DNA of 64,000 nt from Thermocrinis minervae (GCF_900142435.1 NZ_LT670846.1:228486-292485), one strand, 5' to 3'. Counted from the first letter of the stretch, positions 1-8,026 are shown. The notes: generated from the sequence alone by a model not told the origin. Numbers and translations are program-made.

Positions 1-671
1 TTTGCCTTCTCTTCCTCCTTTAGAATCTCAGCCGCAAGCCTGACAAACTCTTTTGCTACCTCTGCTACCTTTTTTGCCTGTGGTGTAAGGGCCTTTGGTT
101 CTAGGGCTTCAAGTCCCTCTTTCTGTGGATCTGTATCTGTAACCATGTCAGAACCTTCTTCTAAAGGTTCTGGGAACCTAAAGACTATGGCGCATCTGTG
201 TTCCATACCAGACTCTATGAGAACTTCTACGTCACCTATCTTCCTTATATTCTCCTTAAGCTTCTGGGTTATCCTTCTGTTTTCTTCAGTGGGTATCCTC
301 CCGGCTCTTCTGTCCACTACTATAGGTCTTCCCTGCTCGTACCTAACGGTTGCGTAGTTTGCCCTTATGGCTACATCTGTATCTCTAACTTCAAGCCCAA
401 GTCCTAAAGCTTCCAGTATCCCTCTACCTATGTTGTGTTCGGCGGGGTTGTAGCCGAATAGTCCGAGGTGTCCTGGGCCACTACCTGGTGTTATACCGAT
501 GTCTACGGGTATGTGCATCCCAAGAGCCGAAACTTTAGCTAGTTTATCAAGGTTGGGCGTGTGTGCAAGTTCAAGCTCTGTCTTACCGTCCTCCACGGGA
601 AGACCACCTATACCATCGAGCACTACCAGTATGAGCTTAGTGTTGTTCTGCTTTACAAGAGCTTCCAGCAT
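1..671 (-). CDS. apgM: 2,3-bisphosphoglycerate-independent phosphoglycerate mutase, archaeal type (partial)
   Basis: Glycolytic and gluconeogenic enzyme interconverting 3- and 2-phosphoglycerate. I translated it by hand from the complement: about 223 N-terminal residues lie in the window and the C-terminus runs off the left edge. Seen: an alkaline-phosphatase-superfamily metal motif VVLDGIGG (Asp about residue 19) and the TPGSGPGHLGLFGYNP segment (Ser about 64, candidate phospho-acceptor), both typical of the archaeal ApgM branch rather than bacterial GpmI. The ATG at 671 lies inside the 3' end of apbE, so the two overlap by 35 bp and are probably co-transcribed. No clear ribosome binding site precedes this ATG, so the start is tentative. 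Confidence 0.88.
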   Translation of the reverse strand, partial: MLEALVKQNNTKLILVVLDGIGGLPVEDGKTELELAHTPNLDKLAKVSALGMHIPVDIGITPGSGPGHLGLFGYNPAEHNIGRGILEALGLGLEVRDTDVAIRANYATVRYEQGRPIVVDRRAGRIPTEENRRITQKLKENIRKIGDVEVLIESGMEHRCAIVFRFPEPLEEGSDMVTDTDPQKEGLEALEPKALTPQAKKVAEVAKEFVRLAAEILKEEEKA

Positions 672-1533
672 GGATATAGATTATATCAACGTACTCCAAA
701 AAGCTCCTGTTACACACCACTCTACCGTTCTTGTATAGGATGAGTACTCCAAACTCTGGGTATTTGGTCATGAACTCCTCCAACTTTGAATCCTCCATAG
801 CGTAAAGGCCAGTGGATAGTCCATCGGTTATACCACAATCCTTGTAAGCTACCGTTACCTGCGTTATATTGTTCGGCTTACCGATTATATGCTTCCTAAA
901 GTAGTTTCCTGATGTGGAAAGGCACACATCTTTTCTGTTGATACCTTCAAGGAGAACTCCCCCAGTCATAGGGTCGTACACGGCTATCCTCCTCCTGTGC
1001 CCCCATATCTTCATGTCACCGGCTATGGATATAAAACCCCAGGGAGTGTTTAGCTTTTGGTAGGCACTCTCTACAGCGTAGCCTTTTCCGATGCCTCCTA
1101 GGTCTATGGCCATACCTTCCTTTTCTAGGAATACCTTCCCCTTTTCAAGCTTTATCTTCTTGTAATCTATAAGGGATAGGGCTTTATCCTTGGAGAGCAG
1201 GCCAAGCCTCTTGTAGTTTATGGTATAGGAGCCTACAGTTATGTCAAAGGCCCCATCTGTTAACTTAGAGACATAGATAGCCTCTTCTATGGCTCTGTAG
1301 GTTTCTTCCGATACATCCACAGGTTCTTTTCCAGCCATTCTGTTTATGCGCGACACTTCAGAATTTTCTATGTAGTCAGAGAGCTTTTCCTCTATGTCCC
1401 TTAAGTACCTATAAGCTTCGTAGACTTTGTCTTCAGGTAGGTCCACTATGGCGTAAGTTCCCATAAGATGGAACAGATGCACACCTGCTATGGCCGTGTA
1501 AGCTAAAAAGAGAAAGGTTATAATCCATACCAT
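637..1533 (-). CDS. apbE: FAD:protein FMN transferase (ApbE family)
   Basis: Flavin transferase that attaches FMN through a phosphodiester bond to Thr/Ser of target proteins outside the cytoplasm. The 298-residue product begins with a hydrophobic segment (residues 2-20) acting as signal or membrane anchor. It then shows the family's N-terminal HLMGT block (22-26), DGAFDITVG (about 93-101), the signature DLGGIGKGYA (144-153) and a C-terminal GITDGLSTGLY block. No lipobox Cys is visible. The start codon shares the tetranucleotide CATG with the divergent small gene. A TATAAC lies 10 nt upstream of it, inside that gene. No flavoprotein target (Nqr/Rnf subunit) is visible in the window. Confidence 0.9.
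   Translation of the reverse strand: MVWIITFLFLAYTAIAGVHLFHLMGTYAIVDLPEDKVYEAYRYLRDIEEKLSDYIENSEVSRINRMAGKEPVDVSEETYRAIEEAIYVSKLTDGAFDITVGSYTINYKRLGLLSKDKALSLIDYKKIKLEKGKVFLEKEGMAIDLGGIGKGYAVESAYQKLNTPWGFISIAGDMKIWGHRRRIAVYDPMTGGVLLEGINRKDVCLSTSGNYFRKHIIGKPNNITQVTVAYKDCGITDGLSTGLYAMEDSKLEEFMTKYPEFGVLILYKNGRVVCNRSFLEYVDIIYIHAGSSCKAEQH
1519..1524 (+). promoter_or_regulatory. -10 element TATAAT before the 85-residue gene
   Basis: A perfect TATAAT sits 7 nt before the ATG at 1532, inside the apbE coding region. Transcription would start at or next to the A of the start codon, giving a leaderless mRNA. It supports the reality of the small gene. Confidence 0.5.
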
Positions 1534-1789
1534 GGAAAAAGAAGTTATAGAGCTCTTGAAGGAGATTCAAGAAGATCTTAAAGATCCTTTTAACCCATAC
1601 CCTCTAGAAGACAGGATGCTGCGCCTCTTGGAAGTTTTAAAGACTCTTCCAGGTGAAGATCTTTCTCAGATGCTTCCTATCTTTGAAGAGATAAGGAAAA
1701 ACATAGAAGAAAACTATAGGATAGCTTTAGGATGGTTGGAGGAGCTAACAAGGTTTATGGAAAAAAGAGGTTTAGACTTAAGAGCTTAA
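1532..1789 (+). CDS. small acidic helical protein of unknown function
   Basis: I do not recognise this 85-residue protein. It is rich in Glu, Leu and Lys with heptad-like spacing and no Cys, so it is probably an alpha-helical cytosolic protein. The reading frame is supported by a TATAAT 7 nt upstream and by the next gene starting inside its 3' end (58 bp overlap), which suggests translational coupling to the NlpC/P60 gene. Its start codon overlaps the divergent apbE start within a single CATG. Partner or function cannot be named from sequence. Confidence 0.6.
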   Translation: MEKEVIELLKEIQEDLKDPFNPYPLEDRMLRLLEVLKTLPGEDLSQMLPIFEEIRKNIEENYRIALGWLEELTRFMEKRGLDLRA

Positions 1790-2871
1790 TCCTTCTTTTT
1801 CTTCTTTACACCCTTGCTTTTGGACTAGATGTTCAGAGCATAAACAGGCAGGCTTACTCTTCCGTAGTGTACATGGTAAAGGTTGAAGACTTTCCGGAGG
1901 AGATGGATGGCAGCCTAGTAAGGACATGGATCACGGAAGACAGATATCCAGAAGGACTTCTTTCCGAAGCGGATTATCAAAGGTTATGGAAAGCATGCTC
2001 CTTGGATAAAATACCCGATAGGGTTAAGGTATCCTTCGGCTGGACTTTAAGAAGAACGGACATGAAGATGTACCCTACGGATAAACCTGTTAGCAGAAAA
2101 GGTTCAAATATAGACTACAATCAGTACACGCTCCTTGAACCCTTCACTCCTCTTGCTGTGCTTAATGAAAGCGGTGGATGGCTCTACGTACACGCTCCTT
2201 TCATGAGGGGATGGGTTAAAAAGGAAGATGTGTACCTTTCATCCAAAGAGGAGCTCATAAAGGTAATTAGCCTACCCTTCTTGGTAGTAACAGCTCCAGA
2301 GAAGGAAATAGGTGGGCTCTCATGGAGCATGGGTTCAAAGCTTTATTACACGCGCAAAGATGGCGATAGATACCTTATCCTGATGCCCAACATGAAAAAG
2401 CTTTGGATAGAAAAAGATAACGATCTTCATGAAGGTTATCTTAGCTTTAGTGAAGAGATAGTAAAAAGGCTTCTTGTAGCTTACCTTGGTATGCCTTACA
2501 GCTGGGGTAAGCTCGACTGTTCTGCCTTCGTCAGGAATGTCTTTTTGGTGTTTGGAGTGGAACTTCCAAGGAACTCATCCCAACAGATGAGGGTAGGTAA
2601 CTCTTACGGTTGTTGTTTTGCATCTTATGAGCAATTTAAGGAAACTCTACGAAGTTTACCTCCCTACAGAACTCTCATATTCATGAAGGGTCATGTTATG
2701 GTGTACGGTGGGTTTGAGAAGGGTCAACCTGTTGTATACCATGCCGTCCACTCCATAGTCCACGACGACAGTATCAAAAGGTATGTAGGAAAAGTTGTAA
2801 AAAACAGACTGGAGGAAGATTCTCTTAGAAACCTCTATTCTAAGGTCATTGATGTGAGGGTACTACCATAG
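1732..2871 (+). CDS. secreted SH3-NlpC/P60 cell-wall hydrolase
   Basis: Likely periplasmic peptidoglycan endopeptidase. The 379-residue product starts with a basic n-region and a hydrophobic stretch (about 16-31) reading as a signal peptide. SH3-like beta segments follow (about 135-180, containing GGWLYVHAPFMRGWV), then an NlpC/P60 domain from about 245. The catalytic Cys is in DCSAFVRN (about 263) and candidate His residues are in GHVMVYGG (about 321) and YHAVHS (about 335). The ATG at 1732 is the only start giving a complete signal peptide. The 3' end overlaps the convergent thrB by 37 bp, so transcription from the two strands interferes at the ends. Confidence 0.85.
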   Translation: MVGGANKVYGKKRFRLKSLILLFLLYTLAFGLDVQSINRQAYSSVVYMVKVEDFPEEMDGSLVRTWITEDRYPEGLLSEADYQRLWKACSLDKIPDRVKVSFGWTLRRTDMKMYPTDKPVSRKGSNIDYNQYTLLEPFTPLAVLNESGGWLYVHAPFMRGWVKKEDVYLSSKEELIKVISLPFLVVTAPEKEIGGLSWSMGSKLYYTRKDGDRYLILMPNMKKLWIEKDNDLHEGYLSFSEEIVKRLLVAYLGMPYSWGKLDCSAFVRNVFLVFGVELPRNSSQQMRVGNSYGCCFASYEQFKETLRSLPPYRTLIFMKGHVMVYGGFEKGQPVVYHAVHSIVHDDSIKRYVGKVVKNRLEEDSLRNLYSKVIDVRVLP

Positions 2872-3737
2872 GGTTCAACAGCCAGAACTAGGGGTTTTGC
2901 AGTTACAGAATGTTTGGAAAAAGCTTTACACATACCCTCCGCTACTTCCTTTGCTCTATCCTTGTGGCATAGGCTTGCTATGCTCGGACCGGCACCGCTT
3001 AGAAAAGCAGCATAAGCTCCAAATTCGTAAGCTGTTTGAATAACATCTTCAAATCCAGGGATGAGCTTAGATCTGTAAGGTTGATGAAGCTTGTCCTTTG
3101 TAGCTTCTTTCAGGAGATGGAGATTTCTAGTGACTACGCTAGCTATAAAAAGGCTTGCTCTTTGTATGTTGAATATAGCATCCTTTAGATCTACCTCACG
3201 CTTTAAAACAGCCCTTGCCTCTTCTGTAGAGAGTTCAAAGTCTGGTACTGCCAAAGCTACGTGTACTTCCTGTGGAAAGTCCAGCTTCACAAAGTAAACC
3301 TTCTCATCAACAGCACACACTACGAAACCACCCACCAGAGCTGGTAAAAGGTTGTCCGGATGCGGTTCAAACTCAAAGGCAACTGCAAGCTTTTCTTCCA
3401 AGGAGAGTTTTTTTCCATGTATTCCTTCAAAGGCCAAAAGACCACCCACTATGGCGGTAGAGGAAGAACCAAGACCCCTAGCCGTTGGAATACTGTTCTT
3501 TTGATGTAGCTTAAAGGGCATTTCTTTATATCCAAAGACCTGACACGCCCTCTTATAGACCCTTATAAACAGGTTTCTTTCGTCCCTCGGAAGATTTTTT
3601 CCTTCACCCTCCATTGTTACCGTGTAGCATTCTGCCACTTCTACCGTAAACTCGTTGTAAAGGCTTAATGCTAGCCCAAAGGTATCAAAGCCCGCCCCTA
3701 GGTTACTCGTGCTCGCAGGCACCCTTATGTAAAGCAC
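2835..3737 (-). CDS. thrB: homoserine kinase
   Basis: GHMP-family kinase phosphorylating homoserine with ATP in threonine synthesis. The 300-residue length is normal. Seen: N-terminal RVPASTSNLGAGFDTFGLAL, the ATP-binding GLGSSSTAIVGG loop (about 90-101) and a late AAFLSGAGPSIASL block typical of ThrB. The start is a GTG at 3737. A TATAAA lies only 1 nt before it, which is too close for a transcript starting there to carry this codon, so the promoter is unresolved. It is divergent from mreB and convergent with the NlpC/P60 gene. No other threonine gene is adjacent. Confidence 0.93.
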   Translation of the reverse strand: MLYIRVPASTSNLGAGFDTFGLALSLYNEFTVEVAECYTVTMEGEGKNLPRDERNLFIRVYKRACQVFGYKEMPFKLHQKNSIPTARGLGSSSTAIVGGLLAFEGIHGKKLSLEEKLAVAFEFEPHPDNLLPALVGGFVVCAVDEKVYFVKLDFPQEVHVALAVPDFELSTEEARAVLKREVDLKDAIFNIQRASLFIASVVTRNLHLLKEATKDKLHQPYRSKLIPGFEDVIQTAYEFGAYAAFLSGAGPSIASLCHKDRAKEVAEGMCKAFSKHSVTAKPLVLAVEPYGSTLTSMTLE

Positions 3738-3759
3738 CTTTATAGTTTACAACAAGGTA

Positions 3760-3768
3760 TGCTATAAT
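3760..3768 (+). promoter_or_regulatory. extended -10 promoter of mreBCD
   Basis: TGCTATAAT (TGn plus a perfect -10) lies 27 nt before the mreB ATG. No good -35 is seen at the right distance, which fits an extended -10 promoter. The leader would be about 20 nt. Confidence 0.6.
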
Positions 3769-3795
3769 GGTAGTGAATAAGCTGAGTAGAGCACC

Positions 3796-4833
3796 ATGAA
3801 TATACTGAGTAAGATCCTTCAAGCTCTTGGTTTCTCCTCAGGTAACATAGGAATAGACCTAGGAACTGCCAACACAGTTGTTTACTTAGAAGGTAAGGGT
3901 ATAGTACTTCAAGAACCCTCCATAGTGGCCATAGATACGAAGACTGGGCAAGTTATAGCAGTTGGTAAGGAAGCAAAAAGTATGTTAGGAAAAGCACCAG
4001 AGACCATACAGATCATAAGGCCACTTAGGGACGGTGTAATTACAGACTTTGAAGCCACAAGGGTTATGCTTTCTAGCATAATAGAAAAGGTTCTTGGAAG
4101 AAGGCTTTTTAAACCAAGACCTTTAATAGTGGTGGGCGTTCCCTCTGGCGTTACACAGGTGGAAAAAAGAGCAGTAATAGATGCGGCAAAAGCTGCTGGT
4201 GGTAGGGAAGTATATCTTATACCCGAACCTATGGCCGCAGCTATAGGTGCCGGTCTTCCCATTGAAGAACCGGTAGGCAACATGATCGTGGACATAGGTG
4301 GTGGTACTACTGAGATAGCAGTCATATCCTTAGCTGGCATAGTAGTCTCTCATTCTATAAGGATAGCCGGTGATGAGATGACGGAAGCCATAATACAGTA
4401 CATAAAAAGGAAACACCATGTGCTTATCGGAGAACAAACAGCAGAAAAAATAAAGATAGAGCTTGGCAATGCCATAAGGGATGATGAAGAGACAAGCATG
4501 GAGATAAAGGGTAGGGATGTGACTGGTCTGCCCAAGATCGTTAGGGTAACTTCCAGCGAAATAACGGATGCTTTAGAAGATACTATAAGCTCTATCATAA
4601 ATGCCATAAGGTCAACTCTCGAAAGGACTCCTCCCGAACTTGCATCAGATATAGTGGAAAGAGGTATAACGTTAGCAGGTGGTGGATCATTACTTAAGAA
4701 CTTGGATGTAAGGATAAACAGAGAAACAGGTATAGAAACTAGGTATTGTGAAGATCCTATAACAGCTGTAGCGAGAGGGGTAGGTAAGGTTCTAGACAAC
4801 ATGGAACTTATCAGAAAAGTATCCATGGAATGA
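3796..4833 (+). CDS. mreB: rod-shape actin-like protein MreB
   Basis: Bacterial actin that forms membrane-associated filaments directing lateral wall synthesis. The 345 residues match the family length. Seen: phosphate-1 motif IGIDLGTANTVVY (about 18-30), IVDIGGGTTEIAVIS (phosphate 2, about 165-180) and the adenosine motif GITLAGGGSLLKNLD (about 290-304). An N-terminal hydrophobic stretch could be the membrane-binding helix. It heads an mreB-mreC-mreD operon joined by ATGA overlaps. RodA, its usual partner, is in the same window at 57 kb but in a separate unit. Confidence 0.98.
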   Translation: MNILSKILQALGFSSGNIGIDLGTANTVVYLEGKGIVLQEPSIVAIDTKTGQVIAVGKEAKSMLGKAPETIQIIRPLRDGVITDFEATRVMLSSIIEKVLGRRLFKPRPLIVVGVPSGVTQVEKRAVIDAAKAAGGREVYLIPEPMAAAIGAGLPIEEPVGNMIVDIGGGTTEIAVISLAGIVVSHSIRIAGDEMTEAIIQYIKRKHHVLIGEQTAEKIKIELGNAIRDDEETSMEIKGRDVTGLPKIVRVTSSEITDALEDTISSIINAIRSTLERTPPELASDIVERGITLAGGGSLLKNLDVRINRETGIETRYCEDPITAVARGVGKVLDNMELIRKVSME

Positions 4834-5606
4834 CACGGAAAGATTTCATTAAGTATGCAGTACTGTTGATATTTTCTCTCCTTCTTTACTTTGTAAACAT
4901 ACCTTTAGGAAGGGAACTCTTGAATCTTTTTCAAAGATTGACCCTTCCAGTGTATTACCTAAAGGCAAAAGTTTCTGATACTGTAAGTAACTATGTAAGA
5001 ACTTACATACTGCTCGTTGATGCCAGAAGGGAGAACGAGCTTCTTAAAAGAGAGGTAGAGTCTTTAAAGCTCTACAAAGCACAGCTTGATAGTTGTAGAA
5101 TAAGCCTCGAGAAGGTAGGAATTTCTACTGGCAATACGGGCAGCACAAGGTGTGGAGTAATAGGGTACGATCCAAAGGGTGAAGATAGTTTTATATACAT
5201 AGACAAAGGTAGAAACGTTGGATTGGAAGATGGTTTTATAGTCTTTTACGGCGATAAGTTTGTGGGGTTGGTTCAGGATGTTTTCGGCGGACATGCAAAA
5301 GTCAGCACCACTTATTCAAACAAGCTTTTCATCTCCTGTATGCTTTTAAAACAGGACCCTAAAAACTACATATACAAGGGTGGGTTTCCATACGGTGAGC
5401 TTCTTTATGTAAACTGGGAGGATCCAGTGGAAGTAGGTGATACTGTAGTACTAAGAAGTCCGAAGGATAAAAGCATTCCGGCTTTTGTGATAGGTAAAGT
5501 GATTGCTGTAGAAAAGAAACAAGGTTTTTTCAAAAAAGTGCTAGTAAAACCCGATATAGATGTGAGAAGGTTAGAGTTTGTGTATGTTTTGGATAAAAAG
5601 CTATGA
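4830..5606 (+). CDS. mreC: rod-shape-determining protein MreC
   Basis: Inner-membrane protein with a periplasmic part that links MreB to the wall-synthesis machinery. The 258-residue product has one transmembrane helix near the N-terminus (about 9-28), a predicted coiled coil (about 58-90, rich in Glu/Leu/Lys) and a C-terminal beta domain. The domain contains the family pattern of ALDSC-like spacer, GYDPKGEDSFIYIDKG and GLEDGFIVFYGDKFVG. Its ATG overlaps the mreB stop (ATGA) and its stop overlaps mreD. It is slightly shorter than E. coli MreC (367), as in many thermophiles. Confidence 0.93.
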   Translation: MTRKDFIKYAVLLIFSLLLYFVNIPLGRELLNLFQRLTLPVYYLKAKVSDTVSNYVRTYILLVDARRENELLKREVESLKLYKAQLDSCRISLEKVGISTGNTGSTRCGVIGYDPKGEDSFIYIDKGRNVGLEDGFIVFYGDKFVGLVQDVFGGHAKVSTTYSNKLFISCMLLKQDPKNYIYKGGFPYGELLYVNWEDPVEVGDTVVLRSPKDKSIPAFVIGKVIAVEKKQGFFKKVLVKPDIDVRRLEFVYVLDKKL

Positions 5607-6034
5607 AGTTCTACTTTTTAGTCTTATTTATTATCCTTTTGCAGTCTATACTTTTAGTTGGGATATTTCCAAGCGTGCTGTATGTTCCAAATTTCCTTTT
5701 TATAATGCTTTTTGTAAAGGCTATCCAAAATGGAGATATACTTTCAAAGGCTTTTATTTCTAGTCTTCTACTAGATATCTTATATGATACTTTGGGTTGG
5801 GTAACAAGTTCTCATATGTTGTCTTTGTTTTTACTTAAACTCTTTAGGTCAAGGTTTGACATAGCTAGCAAACTATCTGTAGTTATACTTGGTTCTTTTT
5901 TTATACTGTTAGAGTTTTTAATCAGGTTTTTACTCTTTAGAATAAAGTATTACTATCCATTCCATACCGGATGGTTTATGTTTATGTACTTGCTGGACTT
6001 TGTTTATCTGGTATACATGTCTAGAAAAGTGTGA
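5603..6034 (+). CDS. mreD: rod-shape-determining membrane protein MreD
   Basis: Small integral membrane subunit of the elongasome. The 143 residues are almost entirely hydrophobic, with about five predicted membrane helices and the conserved-type segment LLLDILYDTLGW in the middle, matching the usual GLLLDL...LG pattern of MreD. Position directly after mreC with an ATGA overlap makes the call firm despite weak sequence conservation. The gene is AT-richer than its neighbours, as expected for Phe/Leu/Ile-rich membrane proteins. Confidence 0.88.
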   Translation: MKFYFLVLFIILLQSILLVGIFPSVLYVPNFLFIMLFVKAIQNGDILSKAFISSLLLDILYDTLGWVTSSHMLSLFLLKLFRSRFDIASKLSVVILGSFFILLEFLIRFLLFRIKYYYPFHTGWFMFMYLLDFVYLVYMSRKV

Positions 6035-6112
6035 CCAATACTAAAGCCCCTAAGGTTCTTATCTCATCCTTAAAGTCCTTTTACTATCTGATATTTCTAG
6101 CTGTTATTTCGT

Positions 6113-6130
6113 GTGTAAATTACTTTACAC
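6113..6130. promoter_or_regulatory. 7-bp perfect inverted repeat in the mreD-acyP gap
   Basis: GTGTAAA and its complement TTTACAC are separated by 4 bp (TTAC). The dyad lies 31-48 bp upstream of the acyP -10 element in a 139-bp gap with no gene. It has no T-tract, so it looks more like a regulator-binding operator than a terminator. The regulator is unknown. The rest of the gap (6035-6173) shows nothing else I recognise. Confidence 0.4.
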
Positions 6131-6160
6131 TGTAGTTTATATGATTTTGTCCTGGTAAAA

Positions 6161-6166
6161 TATAGA
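6161..6166 (+). promoter_or_regulatory. -10 element TATAGA before acyP
   Basis: Seven nt separate this hexamer from the acyP ATG, so the transcript is probably leaderless. No SD precedes the ATG. Confidence 0.4.
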
Positions 6167-6173
6167 TCTGTGG

Positions 6174-6446
6174 ATGGTGGCTTTTAGAGTGTACGTGGAC
6201 GGTATAGTACAAGGGGTAGGGTTTAGAGCCTTTACAAAAAGGCTAGCAGAAAGCTACGGTCTTTCTGGATGGGTAAGGAACCTTCCAGACGGTAGGGTGG
6301 AGATCTTTGTACAAGGCGACAGGGATGTAGTATGGGAATTTCTCAAAGGAGTGTCTGAAGGCCCAAAACACGGGAGGGTAGACAGTCTTACCTTAATCAA
6401 GGAGGTACCTAAAGATGAAGATCTGGGTTTTAGCATTAGGTATTAG
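6174..6446 (+). CDS. acyP: acylphosphatase
   Basis: Small cytosolic enzyme hydrolysing carboxyl-phosphate bonds of acylphosphates. The 90 residues match the family. Seen: the phosphate-cradle signature GIVQGVGFRAFTKR (about 10-23, catalytic Arg) and GWVRNLPDGRVEIFVQG (about 32-48, catalytic Asn). The ATG at 6174 is preceded by a -10-like TATAGA and no SD. The 3' end overlaps the LysM/M23 gene by 32 bp, and that gene's strong SD (GGAGGT) lies inside acyP, so the pair forms one transcription unit. Confidence 0.96.
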   Translation: MVAFRVYVDGIVQGVGFRAFTKRLAESYGLSGWVRNLPDGRVEIFVQGDRDVVWEFLKGVSEGPKHGRVDSLTLIKEVPKDEDLGFSIRY

Positions 6447-7662
6447 TCTGTTATCCATAGGTTACGCAAAGCAGACATGTACCTACTATGTGGTAAAAGA
6501 AGGAGATACACTAGAAAAAATAGCAAAGAATCAAGGAGTAAGCATTAAGGATGTAATGAAGGCTAACAAAGGTATAAACCCAGCTAGACTAAAACCAGGT
6601 ACAAAGATATGTATACCATCCTCTGAAGCACATAAGAAGACAAAACTGAAAAAAGAGGGAAAAAAAGAAGAGGAAAGGTATGCTATCTACGTTGTTAGAA
6701 AGGGTGATACCATTGAAAGCATAGCTGAAAGCTTTGGAGTAAGCCCTAAAGAGCTCATCAGGGTAAACAAGCTCAAGTCAAGAAAGCTCGTAGTTGGCCA
6801 ACAGATAAAGATACCACCAAGAACTGTTAAAGAATCATCTAAGAAAGAGTCATCCGCGGAGGTTACTGAAACTAAAGAAAAGTACACCTACTACATAGTG
6901 AAAAAGGGAGCAAGACTTGAGCATGTTGCAAAGGCTACTGGAGTACCTTTAGAGACTTTGGAAAAGCTAAACCCTGAGCTTAAAGGAAAGTGGCTAAAGA
7001 AGGGTCAAAAGGTGAAGATTCCAGTAACCCACGCAAATGTGGAATCTGAGGAAAAGATTAAATATAAGGTACATCGTGTCAGGAGAGGAGAAACTCTTCA
7101 GTCTATAGCTAGAAAATACGGTGTTTCTGCAGAAGAGCTTGCGAAACTAAACGGTTTAAGGAAACATACAAGGTTACATGCAGGTCAGAAAATAAAGGTA
7201 CCTATCAAGGTTACGACAGAGCCGGAGAAACCTAAAGTACAACCTGAAAAACTTCCAGCTCCACCTGTGGTAAAGGAAGCACCAGCAGAAAAGCCTGTTA
7301 GTTCTTCTACAATAGGAAGTTTACCTATGCCCGTGAGCGGAAAAATTCAGAAGGTAGCTAACGGAGTGGACATACAGGCGGAGTGTGGCAAACCTGTTAA
7401 AGCTGTGGCTGACGGTAAAGTAATATACAGCGGCAATGACCTTCAGGCTTACGGAAACATGATAATAATCCAACACGACAACTTTATAAGTGTGTATGCC
7501 TACAACCAAGAGAACCTTGTAAAAAGGGGGGATAGCGTAGAGAAGGGTCAAGTCATAGCCAAAGTGGGAAAGAAGAATGGCTCAGACGAATGTTTACTAC
7601 ACTTTGAGCTTAGGAATAAAGATGGTGCACCTGTAGATCCTACAGAACACCTTAAACCGTAG
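6415..7662 (+). CDS. LysM x4 / degenerate M23 (NlpD/EnvC-like) envelope protein
   Basis: Exported peptidoglycan-binding protein, probably an activator of cell-wall amidases rather than a peptidase. Order: signal peptide (1-18), LysM1 (about 23-68), LysM2 (89-134), LysM3 (157-203), LysM4 (217-263), a Pro/Lys-rich linker (264-300) and an M23/LytM domain (about 305-413). In active LytM enzymes the domain opens with a His-x-Asp metal site and ends HLHFEL. Here the opening is GVDIQAECGKPVKAV with no metal His and the end is CLLHFEL, so at least two zinc ligands are missing, as in NlpD and EnvC. The start is fixed by AAGGAGGT 8 nt upstream. No amidase gene lies nearby. Confidence 0.88.
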   Translation: MKIWVLALGISLLSIGYAKQTCTYYVVKEGDTLEKIAKNQGVSIKDVMKANKGINPARLKPGTKICIPSSEAHKKTKLKKEGKKEEERYAIYVVRKGDTIESIAESFGVSPKELIRVNKLKSRKLVVGQQIKIPPRTVKESSKKESSAEVTETKEKYTYYIVKKGARLEHVAKATGVPLETLEKLNPELKGKWLKKGQKVKIPVTHANVESEEKIKYKVHRVRRGETLQSIARKYGVSAEELAKLNGLRKHTRLHAGQKIKVPIKVTTEPEKPKVQPEKLPAPPVVKEAPAEKPVSSSTIGSLPMPVSGKIQKVANGVDIQAECGKPVKAVADGKVIYSGNDLQAYGNMIIIQHDNFISVYAYNQENLVKRGDSVEKGQVIAKVGKKNGSDECLLHFELRNKDGAPVDPTEHLKP

Positions 7663-8026
7663 CATCTTCTTGGTATTCCTCTATGATTATATGCGTCCCT
7701 TGTTGGCCTTTGATGAACTTTTTAATGGTAGTTATCTTGTATATTTGACTGTCATTTTCTATAACACCTGCCTTCTCCAATACATCCCATAGACTTTTGA
7801 GCATGTTGTCTATGTCTCTTTTGCGCCTGTTTGGAAGTATAAAGGTTACTTGCATGCTTACGGGTTTGTTTATCTTCTCGCCGGTGTACTGCTGCTTTAT
7901 CTCCCATATAGCTCTCACTTCCCAGTTCTTTACGCGTGGTGGCTTGAACACCTTTCCTCCTTTCTTTCTTAAGTACCTGTTGCTCTTGGGAACAGGCAGG
8001 AAAGGTAGAGTCAGCTTTATCATCAC
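7652..8026 (-). CDS. rusA: RusA-family Holliday junction resolvase
   Basis: Dimeric Mg-dependent endonuclease resolving Holliday junctions. The 124-residue protein shows the RusA signature: basic N-terminus (KSNRYLRKKGGK), RRKRDIDNMLKSLWDVLEKAG with the key Asp residues (about 72-92), then IENDSQIYKI with another Asp (about 96) and a Lys-rich tail. RusA is often phage-borne, but no other phage gene is present here and codon use matches the neighbours, so this looks chromosomal. It overlaps the LysM/M23 gene convergently by 11 bp and starts inside the end of the DUF4149 gene (ATGA-like), so those two are co-transcribed. Confidence 0.85.
   Translation of the reverse strand: MMIKLTLPFLPVPKSNRYLRKKGGKVFKPPRVKNWEVRAIWEIKQQYTGEKINKPVSMQVTFILPNRRKRDIDNMLKSLWDVLEKAGVIENDSQIYKITTIKKFIKGQQGTHIIIEEYQEDATV

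Noticed and set aside
4350-4826. Long minus-strand open frame (158 codons) inside mreB
   Set aside because: It is antisense to a certain gene, has Ser/Ile/Leu-rich composition typical of a shadow frame, and has no SD or promoter.
7652-8026. RusA-like gene as evidence of a prophage
   Set aside because: No integrase, terminase, capsid or att-like repeat nearby, and flanking genes are housekeeping genes in tight overlap.
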